A stretch of 64,000 nucleotides of DNA from assembly GCA_963559135.1 (NCBI GenBank), contig CAUWJP010000012.1:11679-75678 (forward strand). The letters are read 5' to 3'. Made by a program: the position numbers and the translations under genes. The notes below the pieces were generated by a model. That model saw only the letters and a list, made by a program, of their open reading frames with translations. It did not search any database and had not been told where the DNA came from. This DNA comes from Sellimonas sp963559135. Its GTDB lineage: Bacteria > Bacillota > Clostridia > Lachnospirales > Lachnospiraceae. This document shows, piece by piece, positions 1 to 7,334 of this stretch; positions within the stretch are counted from its first letter, which is position 1, and every line of letters starts with the position of its first letter.

Positions 1-1399
1 GATCATCCGGAAGGATAATCTGAAGTTGACCCGCATTTCCAACACTGAGCCTTGCCTGTCTGAGATAAACTTTAAGCATTCCAGATGCATCATTTGCAAT
101 CATCCGGAAGTTCTTCACCACTTCCTTTACATCCTCTGGAAGCGCCTTTGGGATCTCCCGCGGCTGCACCGCCATCTCACCCGTCATTTCCCGTGCCGAC
201 GCATCCGCCGCCCGGTATCCCTGCGGAGGTGCCTGTACTACGAGACCCTTCTCCACCTTTTCCTCCAACGCACGAATACGCTCCAGAAGGGTATCCTGGC
301 GCGACTCCATCTGCGGTACGCAGATCCGGATCAACGCCACTTCCAGAAGGACTCTCTTCTGTGTGGCATACTTCAGCTGATTGCTCAGATCTGAAAAAAT
401 CCTGATATAACGCATCAAAACGTCATTTTCTATCATCTGTGCTTCTTCTTTTAACTGTGCCAGATTTTCTGTCGAAACGTCAAGCACATCCTCCATATTA
501 TCAGAACTTTTTGCCAATAGCAAGTTCCTTAAATACCATGTGAAATCTGTAGTAAGCTGTGCGAGCTCCTTTCCTTCCATTACAAGGTCGTTTACCGTCT
601 GAAGCACGCCTTTGACATCCCGGTCAATCATTCTGCGAAGCAACGCGCTGTACACATCCGTGTCCACCGCTCCCAGAACACCAAGCACTTTATCATAGGT
701 CAACTTCTCTCCGATATGAAAGGCAATGCACTGGTCCAGAAGACTCAGTGCATCTCTCATAGAGCCGTCCGCCGCTTTCGCAATGTAACGGATAGCCCGC
801 TCCTCTACTTCCACTTCTTCTTTTTTCATCAGTTCATTCAGACGTGCTGCAATCGTATCAATCGTAATTCTTCTGAAATCATATCTCTGGCACCGTGACA
901 GGATGGTGATCGGAATCTTGTGAACCTCGGTCGTTGCAAGAATAAAGATCACATATTCCGGTGGTTCCTCCAACGTTTTCAAAAGTGCGTTAAACGCTCC
1001 GATGGAAAGCATATGGACCTCGTCGATGATGTAAACTTTGTACCTACCCTGGGCCGGCCGGTACTCGACTTCCTCCCGAATACTCCGGATATTGTCTACA
1101 CCATTGTTGGATGCCGCATCGATCTCCACCACGTTCATATACGTCCCTGCCGCGATATTCCGGCACATCTCACACTCTCCGCACGGGCTTCCGTCTACTG
1201 GATGCTCACAGTTGACCGCTCTTGCAAAGATCTTTGCCACCGTCGTCTTTCCCGTCCCTCTTGTCCCGCAAAACAAATAGGCATGCCCGATCCTTCCTGC
1301 CTTGATCTGGTTTTTCAATGTAGTTACAATATGATCCTGCCCCTTTACGTCTTCAAACTCTGCTGGTCGGAACTTTCTGTATAAGGCAGTATAAGACAT
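1..1399 (-). CDS. dnaX: DNA polymerase III subunit gamma/tau (partial, C-terminus outside window)
   Basis: This is the clamp-loader ATPase of the replicative polymerase. Translation from the ATG at 1399, preceded by GGAGA, begins MSYTALYRKFRPAEF. About 466 residues are visible before the window edge. The AAA+ part is complete, with Walker A GTRGTGKTT, a four-cysteine zinc module (CEHPVDGSPCGECEMC) and a DEVH Walker B followed by sensor 1 (LATTE). The helical collar domain follows, and the tau tail lies beyond position 1. It is the first gene of a leftward unit just downstream of the pfkA stop-to-start gap of 42 bases, so it may be read from the pfkA promoter. The family assignment is secure; whether a programmed gamma frameshift exists cannot be judged here. 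Confidence 0.96.
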   Translation of the reverse strand, partial: MSYTALYRKFRPAEFEDVKGQDHIVTTLKNQIKAGRIGHAYLFCGTRGTGKTTVAKIFARAVNCEHPVDGSPCGECEMCRNIAAGTYMNVVEIDAASNNGVDNIRSIREEVEYRPAQGRYKVYIIDEVHMLSIGAFNALLKTLEEPPEYVIFILATTEVHKIPITILSRCQRYDFRRITIDTIAARLNELMKKEEVEVEERAIRYIAKAADGSMRDALSLLDQCIAFHIGEKLTYDKVLGVLGAVDTDVYSALLRRMIDRDVKGVLQTVNDLVMEGKELAQLTTDFTWYLRNLLLAKSSDNMEDVLDVSTENLAQLKEEAQMIENDVLMRYIRIFSDLSNQLKYATQKRVLLEVALIRICVPQMESRQDTLLERIRALEEKVEKGLVVQAPPQGYRAADASAREMTGEMAVQPREIPKALPEDVKEVVKNFRMIANDASGMLKVYLRQARLSVGNAGQLQIILPDD

Positions 1400-1441
1400 A
1401 ATTCATTCTCCTTGTCTGATTTTTCCTGATTCTTTTTCTGT

Positions 1442-2524
1442 CTATTTGTCACCGAAACTGATACCGATTGTACGTGCTTCGTTGATAATCTTTGCCTTCG
1501 GATCTACTGTTTTGAGCTTTCCGGCAACCTCTTTGAGCGGAACTTTACACGTCTCACCCTCTTTGATGGCAACCATATAGCCGTACTCATGCCGCAGAAT
1601 CATCTCTGCCGCAGCCGCGCCGAGTCTTGTAGCAAGCACTCTGTCATACGGACACGGAGAACCTCCTCTTTGTGTATGTCCCGGAACTGTGATACGAACT
1701 TCCTTATCGCACTTGCTCTCAATCTTCTCCGCAAGCTCGTAAGCAACAGACGGATATTTTGCTTTCTTCTTCTCCTGAAGCTCTTTTAATTTTTTCTTTG
1801 GAAGTTCCGCCTCTTCTTTAGAAATCGCTCCTTCCGCAACGGCAATGATCGTAAACCGCTTTCCTGCTGCCGAACGCTTTTTGATATATTCTGCGATCAC
1901 ATTCAGATCATACGGAATCTCCGGAAGCAGAATAATATCCGCCCCGCCTGCAATACCCGCATGCAGCGTCACCCATCCTACTTTATGTCCCATTACCTCT
2001 ATAATAAATACACGGCTGTGGGATGTCGCTGTCGTATGAATCCTATCGATCGTATCTGTCGCGATATCAACCGCACTCTGGAAACCGAATGTCATATCCG
2101 TGCCCCAGAGATCATTATCGATTGTCTTCGGCAGCGTAATCACATTTAAACCTTCTTCTCTTAACAGATTGGCAGTCTTATGGGTACCATTTCCACCAAG
2201 TATGACAAGGCAGTCAAGATTCAGCTTGTGATAAGTATGCTTCATCGCTTCCACTTTGTCCACACCATCCTCGCCGATCACTCTCATCTGCTTGAACGGC
2301 TGTCTGGATGTCCCAAGGATTGTACCTCCTCTTGTCAGAATACCCGAAAAATCTCTTTCGCTCATCATATCAAAGGTAGAGTAAATCAGGCCTTTATATC
2401 CATCTCTGAATCCATAAATTTCCACATCTTTTACTTTGGCAAAAATCCCTTTTGCCACACCCCTCATTGCGGCATTGAGTGCCTGGCAGTCACCACCGCT
2501 TGTCAGCATCCCGATTCTCAGCAT
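1442..2524 (-). CDS. pfkA: 6-phosphofructokinase (group III-like)
   Basis: Glycolytic enzyme that phosphorylates fructose 6-phosphate; 360 residues, full length. The start ATG follows AAAGGAAAGGACG. The N-terminal phosphate loop reads GGDCQALNA instead of the usual GGDxPGxNA. The magnesium/ATP site is GGNGT (residues 111-114 region), with Asn where most PFKs have Asp. The catalytic loop is PKTIDND (132-138). In the usual E. coli numbering this is Gly104 with Lys124. From family knowledge Gly104 favours ATP and Asp104 favours pyrophosphate, while Lys124 marks the mixed group III. ATP use is therefore inferred, with some doubt because of the Asn. It has its own promoter, divergent from map. Confidence 0.93.
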   Translation of the reverse strand: MLRIGMLTSGGDCQALNAAMRGVAKGIFAKVKDVEIYGFRDGYKGLIYSTFDMMSERDFSGILTRGGTILGTSRQPFKQMRVIGEDGVDKVEAMKHTYHKLNLDCLVILGGNGTHKTANLLREEGLNVITLPKTIDNDLWGTDMTFGFQSAVDIATDTIDRIHTTATSHSRVFIIEVMGHKVGWVTLHAGIAGGADIILLPEIPYDLNVIAEYIKKRSAAGKRFTIIAVAEGAISKEEAELPKKKLKELQEKKKAKYPSVAYELAEKIESKCDKEVRITVPGHTQRGGSPCPYDRVLATRLGAAAAEMILRHEYGYMVAIKEGETCKVPLKEVAGKLKTVDPKAKIINEARTIGISFGDK

Positions 2525-2617
2525 ATGCTCACGTCCTTTCCTTTCATATGTTGTGACTATTCCGCCATGCGCCCGGACTCGAAAAAGGACATGGTCAAAT
2601 AGTCCCCATATGTTTTT

Positions 2618-2646
2618 ATTATATCTTATTTTATGGGTGCTAACAA
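2618..2646 (-). promoter_or_regulatory. pfkA promoter
   Basis: On the minus strand TTGTTA (2641-2646) and a perfect TATAAT (2618-2623) are separated by 17 bases. The leader of about 85 nt runs to the pfkA start. Confidence 0.65.
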
Positions 2647-2659
2647 CTGCGAAATGCGA

Positions 2660-2665
2660 TATAAT
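2660..2665 (+). promoter_or_regulatory. map promoter -10 element
   Basis: TATAAT at 2660-2665 lies about 75 bases before the map start. No good -35 hexamer is visible at the normal distance, so this is a single-element call. It is divergent from the pfkA promoter. Confidence 0.45.
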
Positions 2666-2740
2666 AGGAAAAGAGAGACTTATACATCCTCTGATTTTTG
2701 AGAGATTTCACAAATTAGAAAGACAAAGGAGATAGAAAAT

Positions 2741-3604
2741 ATGGAACGAAATGAACCTTGCTGGTGCGGAAGCGGCAAAAAATACAAGAAGTGTCATATG
2801 GCGATGGATGAGAAAATCGCTCTCCACGCAGAAAAGGGCGAGATCGTGCCCGATCACTCCATGATCAAGACTCCGGAACAGATCGAAAAAATCCGGATCA
2901 GTGCCAAACTGAACACGGCAGTCCTGGATCATGTAGCCGCTCACATCCATGCCGGCATGAGCACAGCCGAGATCGATAAACTCGTTTATGACTTCACAAC
3001 AGAGCATGGCGGCATCCCGGCCCCTCTTGATTACCAGGGATTCCCAAAGAGTGTCTGCACTTCCATCAACAATGAGATCTGCCACGGTATTCCGGACGAA
3101 TCTATCATCTTGCAGGATGGCGATATCGTCAATGTGGATGTCTCTACCATTCTGGACGGATATTTTTCCGACGCCTCCAGAATGTTCTGCATCGGGGAAG
3201 TCAGTGAGCGCGCCAAACGTCTCGTACGCGTCACCGAAGAATGTGTAGAACTTGGATTGAAAGAGGCAAAACCTTGGAATCATCTTGGTGATATTGCAGA
3301 CGCTATAAACAGCCACGCAAAAGCGAATGGTTATTCCGTTGTAGAAGACATCGGAGGCCACGGCATCGGCCTGGAATTCCACGAAGAACCTTGGGTAAGC
3401 TATGTCACACCAAAGGGAAGTGAAATGCTTCTCGTTCCTGGTATGATGTTTACCATCGAACCGATGATCAATGAGGGAAGCCCGGATTTCTTCATCGATG
3501 AAGACAACGGCTGGACCGTCTATACGGAAGATGACGGACTCTCCTCTCAGATCGAATACATGGTACTGATTACAGAAGACGGCGCCGAAGTACTGACAAA
3601 ATAA
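2741..3604 (+). CDS. map: Methionine aminopeptidase type I with N-terminal SEC-C motif
   Basis: Removes the initiator methionine from new proteins; 287 residues. Residues 1-20 are a SEC-C zinc motif (CWCGSGKKYKKC), a common fusion in Clostridia that probably anchors the enzyme at the ribosome. The rest is the pita-bread fold. Its visible metal ligands are Asp in VNVDVS, Asp in FSDASR, His in GGHGIG, Glu in TIEPM and Glu in IEYMV. The substrate-side His lies in EICHGIP. GGAG precedes the ATG at 9-10 bases. It is a single gene between the divergent pfkA promoter and a strong terminator. Confidence 0.96.
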   Translation: MERNEPCWCGSGKKYKKCHMAMDEKIALHAEKGEIVPDHSMIKTPEQIEKIRISAKLNTAVLDHVAAHIHAGMSTAEIDKLVYDFTTEHGGIPAPLDYQGFPKSVCTSINNEICHGIPDESIILQDGDIVNVDVSTILDGYFSDASRMFCIGEVSERAKRLVRVTEECVELGLKEAKPWNHLGDIADAINSHAKANGYSVVEDIGGHGIGLEFHEEPWVSYVTPKGSEMLLVPGMMFTIEPMINEGSPDFFIDEDNGWTVYTEDDGLSSQIEYMVLITEDGAEVLTK

Positions 3605-3622
3605 AATTTTCACGAAAAAGGA

Positions 3623-3667
3623 AAGGCTGCCGCATCATCTTTGTTTGATGATGCGGCAGCCTTTTTA
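3623..3667 (+). terminator. Terminator after map
   Basis: A perfect 17-bp stem (3623-3639 with 3647-3663) with a TTTGTTT-type loop is followed by TTTTT. Because AAA precedes the stem it may also stop leftward transcription from the tRNA genes. Confidence 0.93.
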
Positions 3668-3680
3668 AGCAACAAAAAAA

Positions 3681-3751
3681 AGCGGGTGATGGGAATCGAA
3701 CCCACGTATCCAGCTTGGAAGGCTGGTGTTCTACCATTGAACTACACCCGC
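3681..3751 (-). tRNA. tRNA-Gly (TCC)
   Basis: A 71-nt cloverleaf on the minus strand. The acceptor GCGGGTG (3745-3751) pairs with 3682-3688, the T-arm reads GGGTTCGATTCCC, and the anticodon loop has TCC. CCA is not encoded, consistent with the cca gene at 32157-33500. It lies 3 bases downstream of tRNA-Phe and is probably co-transcribed with it. Confidence 0.96.
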
Positions 3752-3754
3752 ATA

Positions 3755-3827
<73 letters not shown>

Positions 3828-3856
3828 ATTTGTCTTGTGCGCTTAGCACATGGACT

Positions 3857-3885
3857 ATTATATGAGTTCCTTGTCGATTTGTCAA
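3857..3885 (-). promoter_or_regulatory. Consensus promoter of the tRNA-Phe/tRNA-Gly unit
   Basis: On the minus strand TTGACA (3880-3885) and TATAAT (3857-3862) are separated by exactly 17 bases, a full consensus match. Transcription should begin about 23 bases before tRNA-Phe. Confidence 0.93.
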
Positions 3886-3933
3886 CACTTTTTTTAACTT
3901 TTTTTAATTTTTTCTATTTTATATTCAATTGTT

Positions 3934-4257
3934 TTATCGCCAGTCACACTCTCCCACATAAATCATTCCGTATCGGTACACCATCCAGGTATCCAGAACT
4001 CCTCCCCGCCCCCTATCATACGGTGCATCGGCAAGCACATAGCCGATCTGTCCATCTTCCAACTCATGGGGATACCCTTCTGTCGTAATTGATGACGTCA
4101 ATGCTGCAATCGGATGCCCTGATCTTAGAATCGCAAACCGCGCGGCCCCTTGCGGCAGCATCAGCACATACATTGCACCAACAACCACAATAAGTGCTAT
4201 CATCGAAGACCAGAACTTTCTCGTCTTTATCTTATGTATCTTTTTTCTTCTTTTCAT
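3934..4257 (-). CDS. Small membrane-anchored protein of unknown function
   Basis: 107 residues. A strongly basic N-terminus (MKRRKKIHKIKTRK) is followed by one hydrophobic segment (about residues 18-35) and an outside domain rich in Gly, Tyr and Asp. The topology suggests a single-pass protein with its C-terminus outside. I do not recognise the family. The good ribosome site AGGAGG (4283-4288) does not serve this ATG directly. It fits a three-codon frame, ATG GCG GTG TAG, that ends just before TAG ATG at 4257, so translation may depend on re-initiation. The gene could still be spurious. Confidence 0.5.
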   Translation of the reverse strand: MKRRKKIHKIKTRKFWSSMIALIVVVGAMYVLMLPQGAARFAILRSGHPIAALTSSITTEGYPHELEDGQIGYVLADAPYDRGRGGVLDTWMVYRYGMIYVGECDWR

Positions 4258-4406
4258 CTACTACACCGCCATTTATAACTTCCCTCCTCTCTATATTACA
4301 CCAGAACAGTCCAAAGATTCTTAAACTTTTTCTTAAAGATTCATTACATATTCAGTAATGATTACTCCCGTTTTCAACATCCAGTCCTTGATTCCCGCTT
4401 GGGGCG

Positions 4407-4435
4407 TTGATAATCCGGTCCGAAAATGTTATGAT
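4407..4435 (+). promoter_or_regulatory. Promoter of the RelA/SpoT-domain operon
   Basis: TTGATA (4407-4412), 17 bases, then TATGAT (4430-4435). Transcription should start near 4442. This rules out upstream start codons and supports translation from 4488, which has AAAGGA at 4473-4478. Confidence 0.8.
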
Positions 4436-4487
4436 ATGGAAGTACCCTTTCAGCAGGGAATTGAACGGAATCAAAGGATATGATCTT

Positions 4488-5393
4488 ATGTTAAAAAAAG
4501 AGTTTCTGGAACGTTTTTCGATCAGTGAAGATGAGTTTCGCGAGGCAGGACTTGATTGGGACGATCTCTGCTATATCGCAAAAGATTATGCCAAACGTCT
4601 TCCTGAGCTTCAGCGTATCCGGGACGAATTTCTACAGGAATTTATTAAAAATAAGGATCAGAGAACGGGACTTCATTCCTACCGCACGCGTGTCAAATCG
4701 CCATGGCATCTCGTAGAGAAAATCATTCGAAAACGGTGCGAAAATTATCTGAAATACCGGACACTTACAAAAGACAATTATATGAAATTTGTGACCGATA
4801 CTATCGGTTTTCGAGGATTAATTTTATATCGGGAAGACTGGGTGATCTTCCACAAATATCTGATCCGTCATTTTGAAAACGATCCGGATCTTTATATACA
4901 CAATTGCATTGCTGACTATCATCCAGACAAAGACCGGTATATGGCCGAGCCCCCGAAAGTTCATATGCGGCTTGGTGATTTCAGCGACATTTATTCCGAA
5001 TGGATTTCCAGCGAAAATATTTTCGATCGGAAACATTATCGCTCTGTCCACTATATTTTAAAGTATCAAGGCGTATATATGGAGGTGCAGATCCGTACCC
5101 TTTTCGAGGAAGGATGGGGGGAAATCGATCATCATATTCTTTATCCGTACAAGAAAAGCGATCCGATGCTAACTGAATTTTCCGAGCTACTCAACCGCCT
5201 GTCCGGGATGGGAGATGAAATGGCTTCCTTCTTCAAACGACTTTGCGATGTGTCCAGTGAAAATTTCAAGCCAAAACAGACCACTGTCAATCCGAGGCTC
5301 GACTATGAAAAGCCTGGAGAACCACGCAAGGACATTGACCTCAGTTCAATACAGACTATCCAGGATGCTATTGACAGCATTCTGAAAGAATAG
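4488..5393 (+). CDS. RelA/SpoT-domain (p)ppGpp synthetase-like protein
   Basis: 301 residues from the ATG at 4488. The open frame reaches further up, but that part overlaps the promoter. It has a nucleotidyltransferase domain of the RelA/SpoT family, about residues 60-225. The motifs are RTRVKSP (66-72), DTIGFRG (104-110), YRSVHY (184-189) and EVQIRTLFEEGWGEIDHH (199-216), which holds the catalytic Glu. There is no HD hydrolase, TGS or ACT domain, so it cannot be a long Rel enzyme. A helical N-terminus of about 60 residues and a C-terminal tail of about 70 flank the domain. It would move pyrophosphate from ATP to a guanine or adenine acceptor; the acceptor cannot be predicted. It leads an operon with two unknown genes, an arrangement seen in toxic small alarmone synthetase systems. 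Confidence 0.85.
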   Translation: MLKKEFLERFSISEDEFREAGLDWDDLCYIAKDYAKRLPELQRIRDEFLQEFIKNKDQRTGLHSYRTRVKSPWHLVEKIIRKRCENYLKYRTLTKDNYMKFVTDTIGFRGLILYREDWVIFHKYLIRHFENDPDLYIHNCIADYHPDKDRYMAEPPKVHMRLGDFSDIYSEWISSENIFDRKHYRSVHYILKYQGVYMEVQIRTLFEEGWGEIDHHILYPYKKSDPMLTEFSELLNRLSGMGDEMASFFKRLCDVSSENFKPKQTTVNPRLDYEKPGEPRKDIDLSSIQTIQDAIDSILKE

Positions 5394-5404
5394 GAGGCGA
5401 TACT

Positions 5405-5632
5405 ATGAATCACAAACCATTGCCCGGCATTCCGGAAGAGATCAGCAGATCTGCCGATCGTATGCTGGAACAAATTCAGGGAGGAAAAATCAGAAAACAT
5501 CTTCTCGGAAGTTTATCGCGAGTTCAGCATAGTACTATCGAAAACATCGAACACAATTCATATTGTGACTTTGTAAAATCAAAACTATATTTTGATGTGA
5601 TCAAACTGGAAGGAGAAGAACATCATGAATGA
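5405..5632 (+). CDS. Small unknown protein in the RelA/SpoT-domain operon
   Basis: 75 residues, starting 11 bases after the synthetase stop with a clear AGGAGG site. It is charged, has no membrane segment and no recognised domain. Its end overlaps the next gene by 8 bases, which implies translational coupling. Small size and position directly after a single-domain synthetase make a regulator or antitoxin role possible. That is inference only. Confidence 0.7.
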   Translation: MNHKPLPGIPEEISRSADRMLEQIQGGKIRKHLLGSLSRVQHSTIENIEHNSYCDFVKSKLYFDVIKLEGEEHHE

Positions 5633-6158
5633 TATCGAGACCATTTATACTCAGTACGAAGATATTGTAGCCGAGTTTTCCGAACAGGTCATCAAAAACC
5701 GTTACGCTACTCTTTACAAGGAGTATACTGCATTTCTGGAAAGTCTTGGGATCTCTTCTGACGTACGGATCGACGAAATGATTCTGACGCATGCAGTGAT
5801 GGATTATTTCACTGACATATCACGTATGAAAGAATTCCACCACATCAGACAGATCGGCGAAAGAAAGTCTCTCGCCTACGAAACATACTGGCTCCTTCGA
5901 AGGAAGCCTCTTCAGGTTTTAAAGACGGAAGGAGAAGAAGAATTCTGGGCCTTCCTCAACGAAAAATTTGCTTTTACAAGAATTGCCTCCTTTTTGATGC
6001 AGGATCAGAAATCAGTAATTCTGGACGAAACGTCCAAGAAAGCATTGCTGAACTTTCTGGATACACTTTACTATTTTCTGAAATACAGGGACTATGACCC
6101 AAAAATGTTGGAACTTGTCCTTATGGGCTTTCAGGCAGGGCAATTGATTCATTCATAA
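5625..6158 (+). CDS. Unknown protein, third gene of the RelA/SpoT-domain operon
   Basis: 177 residues with GGAG (AAGGAGAAG) before the ATG. It is predicted to be soluble and largely helical, with many Glu, Tyr, Phe and Lys residues. I see no known catalytic motif. The frame overlaps the preceding 75-residue gene, so the two products are probably made in fixed proportion. The gene ends inside a long inverted repeat (6129-6177) that separates it from the convergent peptidase gene. Confidence 0.72.
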   Translation: MNDIETIYTQYEDIVAEFSEQVIKNRYATLYKEYTAFLESLGISSDVRIDEMILTHAVMDYFTDISRMKEFHHIRQIGERKSLAYETYWLLRRKPLQVLKTEGEEEFWAFLNEKFAFTRIASFLMQDQKSVILDETSKKALLNFLDTLYYFLKYRDYDPKMLELVLMGFQAGQLIHS

Positions 6159-6177
6159 TTGTTGCTCCTGCCTGAAA
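6129..6177. terminator. Long inverted repeat between convergent genes
   Basis: TTTCAGGCAGG (6129-6139) pairs with 6167-6177, and CAATT (6141-6145) with AATTG (6157-6161). It spans the stop of the rightward operon and ends about 20 bases from the stop of the leftward peptidase gene. No long T-run follows, so termination is plausible but unproven. Confidence 0.5.
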
Positions 6178-6197
6178 ACGAAGGGTTTTACTATTAT

Positions 6198-7334
6198 TTA
6201 TGAATGTGTTATCCAGTAGTCATCAATGGCGAGAATTGCCAGAATATAGAGCCTTACAGCTCGCATCAGCGCATCGATATTTTGCGCTTCATCCGCTCCA
6301 TGTGCTTGGCCGTGCCCTTTTGGGAACGGCTTTCTTTCATTTTGCCTGCCAGCCCCAAACCCACATCCCAACCGGAATTTTCTTGCATAAGTGCATCCTT
6401 CCATAATATAAGCCGAATCTTCAGATTGTTCTATTTCATGATGCAGTTGTATCAGAAGCTTGGGAATTCCTTCGTTTTCGGAAATATAATACCCCTCATC
6501 CTCTTTAATAAATTCTACTTGCAGTCCGTATCGGTCAGCAAATTCATAAATCTTTTCTTTGGCTTCTCCAATCGTCATCGTCATCGGAAATCTAATATCT
6601 ATTTCCGCCCAGGTATCTTCCTGTTTTCTGATTTTACAACGGGAATTTCCATACTGACCACCAACACTTTCGATCCCCAATTCATTTCCTGTTGGATCTT
6701 CCGAAATTCTCTTCCAAATTTCCAGACAAGGCCTATCCGATTTCAATCGAAACCAAAGCACGCTTTTTTCACCATTCGTAATCGGAAAATCATCGTCTGC
6801 AGCAATCCCAAAATCCGGCTGTCCCGCTTTTTCCAGATAATATTCGATATCTTTCATATCCGTCTCTTCATGAGCTCCCGCAAAAAGACGTACATCACAA
6901 TTCGGATGGATCCCCTCTTCTTTCAAAAATACAAGTGCATAAAACAAAGCCAGAAGAGGACCCTTATCATCTACAGCACCTCTGCCGATAATATATCCTC
7001 GATCCACAGTCCCACCAAAAGACGGATAAAGATCTTCGTTCGATGGAACCACCACATCTACATGCCCGGCTAGCAAAAGACGTTTCCCTTCCGCCTTTTC
7101 CCACGGCCGTATTTCCAATCCATAATACTGATAATTTTCACTAACAAGCCCTTTCTCTTTTGCAAGATCCGCACAAAAATCCAGTGCTTTGGCACATTCC
7201 TTCCCATATGGATAAATTTCTTCTTTCTCGCTTTCGATACTTGGAATCCGCACAAGACGGCATACGTTTTCTACAATTTCATCTCTGTATTTCTCCAGGA
7301 ATCTATGAATCGATTCCTCCATATCCCTTGGCAT
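6198..7334 (-). CDS. M20 family dipeptidase (PepV/Sapep type)
   Basis: Zinc-dependent dipeptidase, 378 residues. The start at 7334 (MPRDMEES) is chosen because GGAAAGGAGGG lies just before it. Metal and catalytic residues are visible: His in GHVDVV, Asp in GAVDDKGP, the Glu pair in HEETD, Asp in AADDDFP and His in GHGQAHGADE. It is somewhat shorter than typical PepV (about 470), mainly in the lid region. Its start overlaps the end of the MATE gene by 32 bases, so the two are co-transcribed. Cytoplasmic turnover of imported peptides is the likely role. Confidence 0.87.
   Translation of the reverse strand: MPRDMEESIHRFLEKYRDEIVENVCRLVRIPSIESEKEEIYPYGKECAKALDFCADLAKEKGLVSENYQYYGLEIRPWEKAEGKRLLLAGHVDVVVPSNEDLYPSFGGTVDRGYIIGRGAVDDKGPLLALFYALVFLKEEGIHPNCDVRLFAGAHEETDMKDIEYYLEKAGQPDFGIAADDDFPITNGEKSVLWFRLKSDRPCLEIWKRISEDPTGNELGIESVGGQYGNSRCKIRKQEDTWAEIDIRFPMTMTIGEAKEKIYEFADRYGLQVEFIKEDEGYYISENEGIPKLLIQLHHEIEQSEDSAYIMEGCTYARKFRLGCGFGAGRQNERKPFPKGHGQAHGADEAQNIDALMRAVRLYILAILAIDDYWITHS

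Noticed and set aside
2708..3613. 301-residue frame on the minus strand opposite map
   Set aside because: map on the plus strand has all catalytic residues and a ribosome site. The opposite frame is a shadow.
4407..4487. Longer N-terminus of the RelA/SpoT-domain protein starting with TTG at 4407
   Set aside because: The sequence overlaps a strong promoter (4407-4435). ATG 4488 has a proper ribosome site.
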